From an uncultured Ruminococcus sp. (GTDB lineage: Bacteria > Bacillota > Clostridia > Oscillospirales > Ruminococcaceae): 30,579 nt of DNA. Numbering within the stretch: position 1 is the first letter of the stretch; each line of letters opens with the position of its first letter. Below the pieces are notes generated by a model. It did no database searches. It had not been told where the DNA came from and saw only the letters and a program-made list of their open reading frames with translations. This document shows, one piece after another, positions 22,063-28,813 of this stretch. Location of the stretch: the NCBI GenBank assembly GCA_937926145.1, contig CALANW010000102.1, forward strand, positions 1-30,579, in the 5' to 3' direction. The position numbers were made by a program, and so were the translations under genes.

Positions 22063-23241
22063 ATGTCAAAGAAGTTTTTTACATCGGAATCCGTAACTGA
22101 AGGTCATCCCGACAAAATATGCGACCAGATCTCGGATGCCGTTCTCGATGCTATCCTTAAAGAAGACCCAATGGGCAGAGTTGCCTGCGAAACAGCTACA
22201 ACAACGGGTATGATACTCTGTATGGGCGAGATCTCCACTAATTGCTATGTCGATATCCCGAAGATCGCACGTCAGGTCGTTATCGATATCGGTTATGACC
22301 GCGCAAAGTTCGGCTTTGACGGTCATACTTGCTCCGTTCTCACTGCTATCGATGAGCAGTCTGCAGATATCGCACTCGGCGTTGACGAAGCTCTCGAACA
22401 TAAGCAGGGCGAAAAGTCCGACCGCTTTATGACTGGCGCAGGTGACCAGGGTATGATGTTCGGCTTTGCCTGCAACGAAACACCCGAACTTATGCCTATG
22501 CCTATCTCGCTTGCACATAAGCTCGCAAAGAGATTGACCGAAGTAAGAAAGAACGGAACTATCCCTTATCTTCGCCCAGACGGAAAAACTCAGGTAACCG
22601 TTGAGTATGATGACAACAAGCCTGTTCGTGTAGATACAGTAGTCGTTTCCACACAGCATTCCGAGGCAGTTACACTCGAACAGATCCGTGCCGATATCAT
22701 TGAAAAGGTAATAAAGCCGATCATTCCTGCCGAACTCCTCGTTGATACAAAGTATTATGTAAACCCGACAGGACGTTTCGTTATCGGCGGACCTCAGGGC
22801 GACAGCGGTCTTACGGGCAGAAAGATCATCGTCGATACCTACGGCGGATATTCCCGTCACGGCGGCGGAGCTTTCAGCGGCAAAGACCCGACAAAGGTAG
22901 ACAGAAGCGCAGCTTACGCAGCAAGATATGTTGCAAAGAATATCGTAGCAGCAGGACTTGCCGATAAGTGCGAAATAGAGATCGCTTATGCTATCGGTAA
23001 GGCTGAACCCGTTTCCGTACTCGTTGACAGCTTTGGTACGGGTAAGGTTTCCGATGATAAGCTTTCCGAAGCAGTAAGCAAAGTGTTTGACCTCCGCCCA
23101 GCAGCAATAATCGAAGCACTCGACCTCCGCAAGCCGCAGTACAGACAGCTCGCAGCATACGGCCACATGGGAAGAGAAGACCTTGGTGTAGCATGGGAAA
23201 AGACAGACAAGGTCGAAGAACTCAAAGCAGCAGTAAAGTAA
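22063..23241 (+). CDS. metK: S-adenosylmethionine synthetase
   Basis: A 392-residue cytosolic enzyme that makes S-adenosylmethionine from methionine and ATP, releasing phosphate and diphosphate. The sequence shows the family blocks: ESVTEGHPDKICDQISDAVLDA-type N-terminus (residues 8-29), GAGDQGMMFGFACNETPE (about 126-143), GGPQGDSGLTGRKI, and GGAFSGKDPTKVDRSAAY (about 267-284). The length is normal. AAGGAGGAA precedes the ATG. It is monocistronic and controlled by the SAM-I riboswitch in its leader. Codon use indicates high expression. Confidence 0.98.
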   Translation: MSKKFFTSESVTEGHPDKICDQISDAVLDAILKEDPMGRVACETATTTGMILCMGEISTNCYVDIPKIARQVVIDIGYDRAKFGFDGHTCSVLTAIDEQSADIALGVDEALEHKQGEKSDRFMTGAGDQGMMFGFACNETPELMPMPISLAHKLAKRLTEVRKNGTIPYLRPDGKTQVTVEYDDNKPVRVDTVVVSTQHSEAVTLEQIRADIIEKVIKPIIPAELLVDTKYYVNPTGRFVIGGPQGDSGLTGRKIIVDTYGGYSRHGGGAFSGKDPTKVDRSAAYAARYVAKNIVAAGLADKCEIEIAYAIGKAEPVSVLVDSFGTGKVSDDKLSEAVSKVFDLRPAAIIEALDLRKPQYRQLAAYGHMGREDLGVAWEKTDKVEELKAAVK

Positions 23242-23290
23242 AAAGTTATGGCAAAGCTTTGATGAAAAAATCATAACAGCCAATAGATCA

Positions 23291-23365
23291 AAAGGCGCAA
23301 TTCACACGAAAAGGTAAGGCAAAACGTAACAGTTTTGCAACCCTCAAAATGTGAATTGCGCCTTT
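23291..23365. repeat. Hairpin repeat, copy 2, downstream of metK
   Basis: AAAGGCGCAATTCACA (23291-23306) and its exact complement (23350-23365) flank an interior with AAAAGGTAAGGCAAAACGTAA and an inner stem GCAAAAC/GTTTTGC. The outer arms and the left part of the interior match copy 1 (6961-7044). It lies about 50 bases after metK and may end its transcript; the T-run on the right is interrupted. Confidence 0.8.
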
Positions 23366-23527
23366 CTGTTTTCTTTGTTGAAATCGCGATGTGAATGGTG
23401 ATGTAATATCTCGCAAAAAATTTTTCGGTACAATGTTCGTTCTTACGGTTTATCCAAAATTTGCACATCATAATAATTTCGCATTAAAATAATTCAGGTA
23501 AGAATACCCTCAATTTTTCTTTATCAG
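23366..23527. other. AT-rich spacer before the pilus operon promoter
   Basis: About 160 bases between the hairpin repeat and the next promoter. I see no gene, RNA or strong repeat in it. With the hairpin and promoter it makes up the 347-base gap after metK. Confidence 0.5.
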
Positions 23528-23556
23528 TTGACAAAATTTAAGCGGAATGGTAAAAT
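23528..23556 (+). promoter_or_regulatory. Promoter of the lipoprotein/pilus operon
   Basis: TTGACA (23528-23533), 17 bases, TAAAAT (23551-23556), with extended -10 TGG. It lies about 30 bases before the lipoprotein start. Confidence 0.85.
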
Positions 23557-23588
23557 TATTATAACTATAAAACGAAAGGGGAGTGCTG

Positions 23589-24821
23589 ATGAAAAAAAGA
23601 ATACATAACGCTTCGGCACTCCTGCTTTGCGCGGCATTGCTTGGCACTTTGACGTTTTCGGCTTGCTCGAAAAACGACACGGGAGCGGCTGAAAACGAAG
23701 TCACGGCTGATACAAGCATTGTAAGCACTGTTTTGACGAGCATGACCGAAACAACGTCTGCCGAAACGGAAGAAATAACTTCCGAACCGACGGAAACGAC
23801 TTCGCAGACCTCCTCCGAAACGCAAACCGAAACGGAAATATCTTTGGAAAACGATATTTCAACGGAAACAACAGCCGAAACAGAGGAAACTGTCGAAAAT
23901 ACCGTTGTTACAACGATTTCGCCGAGCCTTATAGAGGAAACTTCGACTTTTTCGGGAAACGCGGAAAAAACGGAAACGAATGCCGCCCCGAAAGCAAATA
24001 TCAAGCCGTATGTGATAAAAATGCCGTCGGCTAACGGCAAAAAAGCCGAAAAAACGGACACTGCTCTCATCGACTACAGCAATGCCGACGACGGCTACAT
24101 CGCCGCGGCTTACAGCGGCAAGAGCGAAAAGGCTAAGCTTCGTGTTTTATGCGGAAAAACGCAGTACGACCATGACCTTTCGGGCGGCGGAACAACGGAA
24201 TTCTTTCCGCTTATGGACAGTGGAAGCTACACGGTAAGAGTTTATGAACAGCTTTCGGGAAAAAGCTACTCGCTTGCGGCAGAGGCTTCGTTCGATGTAA
24301 AAATAAAGAGCGAAACGGATATGTATCTTTACCCGAACAAATACTCCGACTTCGACAAAAACTCCGACTGCGTGAAAAAAGCTTCGCAGCTTTGCTCGGA
24401 CAAAAGCGGGACGGTGGATAAGATCGCCGCGATATTTGGCTATGTCACGGATAACATTTCCTATGACAAGGAGCTTGCGAAAAAGGTCACGAACGGACTT
24501 ACGGGATATACCCCCGACCCTGACCGAACGCTGAAAAACGGCAAGGGGATATGCTTCGACTATGCTTCGCTGATGACGGCGATGTGCCGTTCGCAGGGGA
24601 TACCCTCACGCATCGTTGTCGGCTATGCAAAGGAGAACATCTATCACGCTTGGAACGAAATTTACACAGAGGAAACGGGTTGGATAACGCCCGAACTTTT
24701 CCTGAAAAATAAAGGCTACAACATTGCCGATGCGACATTCTATTCGGGACAAAAGGACAAAAAGAAGATCGGGGAATACATCTCCGACAGCAGCAACTAT
24801 TCCGCAATGTACAGATATTGA
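23589..24821 (+). CDS. Lipoprotein with Thr/Glu-rich linker and transglutaminase-like domain
   Basis: A 410-residue exported protein. The N-terminus has a signal peptide with a likely lipobox (TFSAC, Cys about 25). Residues about 30-130 are a Thr/Glu/Ser-rich linker, then a beta-rich region (about 150-245). The C-terminal half is a transglutaminase-like papain fold: C322 in KGICFDYASLMTAMCR and H353 in YHAWNEIY. The position of the usual third catalytic Asp holds Glu (E369 in WITPELF), so activity may be altered. Members may be peptidases, amidases or cross-linkers. I chose the ATG at 23589, 5 bases after GGGGAG; a GTG two codons upstream overlaps that site. It stands 12 bases before pilC, so it is probably co-transcribed with the pilus genes. 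Confidence 0.88.
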   Translation: MKKRIHNASALLLCAALLGTLTFSACSKNDTGAAENEVTADTSIVSTVLTSMTETTSAETEEITSEPTETTSQTSSETQTETEISLENDISTETTAETEETVENTVVTTISPSLIEETSTFSGNAEKTETNAAPKANIKPYVIKMPSANGKKAEKTDTALIDYSNADDGYIAAAYSGKSEKAKLRVLCGKTQYDHDLSGGGTTEFFPLMDSGSYTVRVYEQLSGKSYSLAAEASFDVKIKSETDMYLYPNKYSDFDKNSDCVKKASQLCSDKSGTVDKIAAIFGYVTDNISYDKELAKKVTNGLTGYTPDPDRTLKNGKGICFDYASLMTAMCRSQGIPSRIVVGYAKENIYHAWNEIYTEETGWITPELFLKNKGYNIADATFYSGQKDKKKIGEYISDSSNYSAMYRY

Positions 24822-24833
24822 GAGGAAAAATAT

Positions 24834-25877
24834 ATGAAACAGAAACCGCTTACAAATGAAGAAGTCGCGTATTTCTGCGAGCAGCTCGGAATGATGATCG
24901 AAGCAGGAATTCCGCTTGCGGACGGACTTGAAGCGCTGGCGCAGGAGGCTGACGATCAGCGGCTCAAAGAGGTCGCCGAGCAGCTTTGCACCGCGATGAA
25001 TGAGGATATCACGCTTGCGGCGGCAATGGAAAGGTCGGGCATTTTCCCCGACTACGCCGTGAAAACCGTCAAGATAGGTCTTGTAACGGGACGGCTTGAA
25101 AACACGCTGAAAGGACTTTCGGAATATTACGAAAAGCGCGCAGACATACGAAGCACGGTGACGAGCGCATTTTCTCACCCGCTGCTTTTGCTTGCGATGA
25201 TGACAGTTGTTGTCATTGTAATGGTGGTGAAGATAATCCCGATGTTCCGCGATATCTTCTTCCGCTTTGATGAAAGTGCGGCTGCGGCGGCTGAGAGCAG
25301 CGTTGATTTTGCGTATAAGCTCGGCATCGTGCTTATGACAGTGCTGCTGGCAGTGCTTGTAATTGCAGTTGTGACGGCTCTTCTGTCGGCTTTTCCGAGG
25401 ACGAGAAAAGCTCTTTACGGTGCAGGCACGAATTTTATTTTCATGAGAAAAATTTCCGAAGCAGTGGCAATGGCTGATGTGACGAGCGCACTTTGCATGA
25501 TGGCGGAGTGCGGAATCTCGCCCGAAGAGTCGCTTGAACTTGCGAAAGGACTGACGGGCAACAAGCGTATTTCTGCGAGATTAGACGAGTGTGAAAAGCT
25601 TGTGCTGGAGGGCGAAGGCTTCGCTGACGCTGTGAAAAAATCGGGACTTCTGAATCCAATGGATTCACATTCGCTTCGTTCGGCATACAAGGCAGGAACG
25701 TTTGAAACGGCTTGGCGAAAGATAAGCGAACGCTGTCAGAACGAGTGCGACCGCCGAATTTATGGTGCAGTATCGCTCATCGAGCCGATAATGATAGGAA
25801 TTATCGCGGTGATGATAGGCTCACTGCTGCTTGCGGTAATGCTGCCGATGACGGATATAATTTCTTCGCTTGGATAA
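24834..25877 (+). CDS. PilC/GspF-family inner membrane platform protein
   Basis: A 347-residue protein with two T2SF domains (about 10-125 and 215-335) and membrane segments near 118-138, 165-188 and 315-340. The first domain shows FCEQLGMMIEAGIPLADGLE and the second ADVTSALCMMAECGISPEESL. FSHPLLLLAMM, the usual lead into the first helix, follows the first domain. It is the platform on which the pilus or pseudopilus is built by the assembly ATPase. AGAGGAAAAAT lies before the ATG. The length is slightly below the family's usual 350-400. It is followed by four small single-pass proteins and PilT. Confidence 0.92.
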   Translation: MKQKPLTNEEVAYFCEQLGMMIEAGIPLADGLEALAQEADDQRLKEVAEQLCTAMNEDITLAAAMERSGIFPDYAVKTVKIGLVTGRLENTLKGLSEYYEKRADIRSTVTSAFSHPLLLLAMMTVVVIVMVVKIIPMFRDIFFRFDESAAAAAESSVDFAYKLGIVLMTVLLAVLVIAVVTALLSAFPRTRKALYGAGTNFIFMRKISEAVAMADVTSALCMMAECGISPEESLELAKGLTGNKRISARLDECEKLVLEGEGFADAVKKSGLLNPMDSHSLRSAYKAGTFETAWRKISERCQNECDRRIYGAVSLIEPIMIGIIAVMIGSLLLAVMLPMTDIISSLG

Positions 25878-25887
25878 GGAGCGTTTT

Positions 25888-26205
25888 ATGAGAAAAAGCA
25901 GGACGGGCAACCCCGTGAAAATGTATATTGTTTCTGCTGTTCTTTTTGCATTAATAATAGTATGGTTTTTAGTTTCGGTGGGAAATGCGGACGAAGCCGC
26001 CCGTGAGAAGCAGTGCAGCTCGGTAGAGGACGAGATAATGAACGGCGCTGTGCTTTGCTATTCAATAGAGGGCGAATATCCGCCAAGCCTTTCCTACCTT
26101 GAAGAAAACTACGGGATAACCGTGAATAGCGATAAATACATCGTCGGATATGACTATTTCGGGGCGAATATCCGCCCGACGATAACGGTCGTTGAGAGGG
26201 AATAA
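25888..26205 (+). CDS. Small single-pass pilus-operon protein, possible minor pseudopilin
   Basis: A 105-residue protein: a basic N-terminus (MRKSRTGNPVKM), one membrane helix (about 13-32), then an outside domain with EYPPSLSYLEENYG and DKYIVGYDYFG. This arrangement (helix, then YP-sl-yL-e and Y-Y strands) resembles small competence or type II pseudopilin-like proteins, but there is no class III cleavage site with Glu at +5. The ATG at 25888 is chosen because AAGGAG lies 6 bases upstream. It starts 10 bases after pilC ends. I do not recognise a named family. Confidence 0.72.
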   Translation: MRKSRTGNPVKMYIVSAVLFALIIVWFLVSVGNADEAAREKQCSSVEDEIMNGAVLCYSIEGEYPPSLSYLEENYGITVNSDKYIVGYDYFGANIRPTITVVERE

Positions 26206-26207
26206 CT

Positions 26208-26657
26208 ATGATAAGACCACAGACAAGGCGGCTTGCGGAAACGGTAAGCTCCGCCGCAGGAATGACGCTGTTCCTTATTTTTGCCGTCTGCTGCCTGATA
26301 ATGATAACGGTCGCAGCTTCCGCATACAAGCGCATTGACGACAGCTACGGTGCGGTCTTCAATTCGACAGCGGCGGTGAGGTATGTTTCCAACAAGCTTC
26401 ACGCCTGCGAAAGTGCGGAGCTCCTTTCGGACAAAGAGCTTCTTATAAAAAACAACGTTTTTTCAACGCTGATATACGAGCGTGACGGTGTGCTGTATGA
26501 GCGGCTTTTCCCCGAAGATGCGGAGATAAAGGCAGAGAGCGGCGAGCAGCTTTTCACGGTCGGGGACTTCTCTGTCAAAATGGACGGTGAACTGCTGGCA
26601 ATCAGTGTTCGCAGTGAAAACGGTGAATCTTTCCGAACGCTTTGCAGGATAAAATGA
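26208..26657 (+). CDS. Small single-pass pilus-operon protein, DUF4860-like
   Basis: A 149-residue protein with a membrane helix at about 17-39 and an outside domain that includes RYVSNKLHACE, STLIYERDGVLYERLF and a closing beta region. From memory this pattern (NK-r, YIYxyDG-LxElf) resembles DUF4860, a family found next to pilin genes in clostridia; the assignment is tentative. There is a 2-base gap to the previous gene and a GAGAGGG binding site inside it, so tight coupling is likely. Confidence 0.7.
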   Translation: MIRPQTRRLAETVSSAAGMTLFLIFAVCCLIMITVAASAYKRIDDSYGAVFNSTAAVRYVSNKLHACESAELLSDKELLIKNNVFSTLIYERDGVLYERLFPEDAEIKAESGEQLFTVGDFSVKMDGELLAISVRSENGESFRTLCRIK

Positions 26658-26676
26658 TAAAGAAAAGAGGTGCGGT

Positions 26677-27111
26677 ATGAGCGTAAAAAAGAAAACATTG
26701 AACACTCCGTTCGGTTTGTTTTATATTGAGATGATAATCGTGCTGTTCTTCTTTATGGTCGCTTCTGCCGTGATCCTCAGAGCTTTTTCGGCGGCGGACG
26801 GCATATCAAAGGAGAGCGATATGCTTGAACATATCAGCCTTTGCAGTCAGACTGCGGCGGAAAGCTTTGCTCATTCGGGTGACGCTTCCGAGGCGGTAAA
26901 AGCAGCATTCGGCACAGACGTTGGCGATGAGGCTGTCACGGTTATACCGCTTGACGAAAACTGCACCTATTCCGTATACGGCGGCTACGAAGCAGTAGTT
27001 AATGTCCGTGAAGAAGAGTTTGTTCCCGTAATGGAGATAAGTTTTCGGAAAAAGGGCGGAGAAGAGCTGTACAATATTCGCTTTGCGGGACGTTCGGAGG
27101 GCTTGATGTGA
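26677..27111 (+). CDS. Prepilin-like protein with type IV pilin N-terminus
   Basis: A 144-residue protein. After a short basic leader (MSVKKKTLNTPFG) comes LFYIEMIIVLFFFMVASAV. The Gly before the cleavage point and the Glu at +5 of the mature helix fit the class III signal cut by prepilin peptidase. The remaining 100 residues form a soluble domain with conserved-looking strands (TYSVYGGYEAVVNV, FVPVMEISF). It is the only protein of the operon with a clear prepilin signal, and may be a minor pilin or the subunit. An AAAGAGGTG-type site precedes the ATG. No prepilin peptidase is in the window. Confidence 0.8.
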   Translation: MSVKKKTLNTPFGLFYIEMIIVLFFFMVASAVILRAFSAADGISKESDMLEHISLCSQTAAESFAHSGDASEAVKAAFGTDVGDEAVTVIPLDENCTYSVYGGYEAVVNVREEEFVPVMEISFRKKGGEELYNIRFAGRSEGLM

Positions 27112-27587
27112 TGAAAAACGAGAAAAACAAGCTGCCGAGCGGCATCGGAACGGGTTATCTTTCGATAATGATGATATTCGTTGTGCTTGTAATGGCTCTG
27201 TTGGCGGCACTTTCGCTTTCGGCGGCAAAAAAGGAGCATAACTACAGCCTTAAAGGTGCGGAGTACACGGCGGCTTACTATGAAGCCGATCTAAAGGCTC
27301 GGCAGACGGCGGCGAGGTACAAGGCTTTATCGGACGAATATTTCAGCCCGAGCGAACCCGAATTTTTAGCTTTGCTTGACGAAGAAAACGCCGAATACAC
27401 GCTCACGCCGAACGGCATAGAGATAAGTTTTTCCACCCCCGTCAACGACAGGCAGGAGATACTTATGAAAATTTCGATACATGACGGTCAATACGAGATA
27501 ACAAGCAGCAGGACAGTTCCCTCGGGCGGTGAGGAAGAAACGGACGGTTTCACGCTTTGGGACGGAGATCTTTTTTCGGAGGAATAA
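27111..27587 (+). CDS. Small single-pass pilus-operon protein, possible minor pilin
   Basis: A 158-residue protein: an N-terminus with GIGTGYLSIMMIFVVLVMALLAALS forming a membrane helix at about 15-38, then an outside helix (YTAAYYEADLKARQTAARYK) and a beta region (IEISFSTPVNDRQEILMKISI), with an acidic tail. The layout is like minor pseudopilins such as GspK/GspH, but the +5 Glu is absent. The ATG at 27111 overlaps the TGA of the previous gene by one base, with GGAGG about 10 bases upstream, so translation is coupled. Confidence 0.75.
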   Translation: MKNEKNKLPSGIGTGYLSIMMIFVVLVMALLAALSLSAAKKEHNYSLKGAEYTAAYYEADLKARQTAARYKALSDEYFSPSEPEFLALLDEENAEYTLTPNGIEISFSTPVNDRQEILMKISIHDGQYEITSSRTVPSGGEEETDGFTLWDGDLFSEE

Positions 27588-27588
27588 T

Positions 27589-28644
27589 ATGGATATTGAA
27601 AAGGTTCTTACAGAAGCGGTCGGAAGAAATGCTTCCGATATATTTCTTGTTTCGGGCGCGGCTCTTGCGTTCAAGATAGACGGAAAGATCGTTTCCGCAG
27701 GCGGTGATATACTTATGCCCGAGGACACAAAGGATGCTGTTATGCAGATTTTCCGCATTGCACACATTGAGATAAACAGTCCAGACGACCTCAGGAACGA
27801 GATGGATTTTTCCTTTTCGATAAAAGGGACGGGCAGATTCAGAGCAAATATTTATCACCAGAGAGGTTCGTTCTCGGCGGTGCTGCGATGCGTTCCGTTC
27901 GAGCTTCCCAATGCGGCGAAGCTTCACATTCCCGAAAGTGTAATGGAACTTACCGAGAACAAGAGCGGTATCGTGCTTGTAACTGGTGCGGCAGGAAACG
28001 GCAAGTCCACAACGCTCTCGTGTATGATAGAAAAGATCAACTCCACGCGTTCGGGGCATATAATTACAATAGAAGACCCTATCGAATTTTTGTATAAGCA
28101 CGAAAAATGCATCGTCAGCCAGCGTGAGATAGGCATTGACACGGAAAGCTACGTTGACGCGCTCCGTGCGGCACTTCGCCAAGCACCGAATGTTATCCTC
28201 GTCGGCGAAATGCGTGATTTTGAAACGATAAATATTGCGATGACGGCTGCGGAAACGGGTCAGCTCGTGCTTTCGACGCTCCACACGAACGGTGCGGCGA
28301 ACACGATAGACCGTATCATAGACGTTTTCCCGACGAATCAGCAGCATCAGATACGAATTCAGCTTTCAATGGTGCTTCGTGCGGTCGTTACGCAGCAGCT
28401 TGTGCCGTCGATAAGCGGAGAGCTTGTTCCTGCGTTCGAGATCATGAAGGTGAACAGCGCGGTCAAGACGATGATACGCGAGCAGAAAACTCACCAGATA
28501 GATACCGTTCTTCAGTCCGAACCCGATATGCAGACAATGGACAGTGCGCTGATGAAACTGTTCACGGACGGCGTTATTTCGGCAGAAACAGCGGTCGAAT
28601 ATGCGTTCAATCAGGACATTATGGCGAAGAGAGTTCGCAGATGA
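27589..28644 (+). CDS. PilT-family pilus retraction ATPase
   Basis: A 351-residue cytosolic hexameric ATPase. Visible features: an N-terminal PAS-like domain (about 1-100: ASDIFLVSGAALAFKIDGKI), Walker A GAAGNGKSTT (about 133-142), Asp box ITIEDPIEFLYKH (about 160-172), Walker B NVILVGEMRD (about 200-209) and His box VLSTLHTNGA (about 224-233). These match PilT rather than PilB: the C-terminal metal-binding cysteines of PilB are missing and the protein is short. GGAGG precedes the ATG at 27589; the gap to the previous stop is 1 base. It is the only ATPase in the operon. Confidence 0.92.
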   Translation: MDIEKVLTEAVGRNASDIFLVSGAALAFKIDGKIVSAGGDILMPEDTKDAVMQIFRIAHIEINSPDDLRNEMDFSFSIKGTGRFRANIYHQRGSFSAVLRCVPFELPNAAKLHIPESVMELTENKSGIVLVTGAAGNGKSTTLSCMIEKINSTRSGHIITIEDPIEFLYKHEKCIVSQREIGIDTESYVDALRAALRQAPNVILVGEMRDFETINIAMTAAETGQLVLSTLHTNGAANTIDRIIDVFPTNQQHQIRIQLSMVLRAVVTQQLVPSISGELVPAFEIMKVNSAVKTMIREQKTHQIDTVLQSEPDMQTMDSALMKLFTDGVISAETAVEYAFNQDIMAKRVRR

Positions 28645-28696
28645 AATTTTTATATTAAAAAATATACAATAATGGTAAGTTTTTTAGAAGAATCTC

Positions 28697-28725
28697 TTGA
28701 CAATTGTATAAGTATATGGTAAAAT
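28697..28725 (+). promoter_or_regulatory. Promoter of the choice-of-anchor A surface protein
   Basis: TTGACA (28697-28702), 17 bases, TAAAAT (28720-28725), with extended -10 TGG. TTGTATAA occurs in the spacer (28704-28711) and again downstream (28748-28755). I see no convincing terminator between pilT and this promoter. Confidence 0.85.
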
Positions 28726-28813
28726 GACCTAAATAAAATAAATATACTTGTATAAATTTTCTCAGCATATAATAAAGCAAACGTCATTTATAAAGGTATT
28801 CGGAGGTATTTGT

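Noticed and set aside
22066..23283. 405-residue open frame antisense to metK
   Set aside because: It mirrors a highly biased coding gene, has no ribosome binding site and encodes a cysteine-rich sequence without a domain.
27550..28347. 265-residue minus-strand frame opposite pilT
   Set aside because: A shadow of pilT; composition is arginine-rich and no domain is seen.
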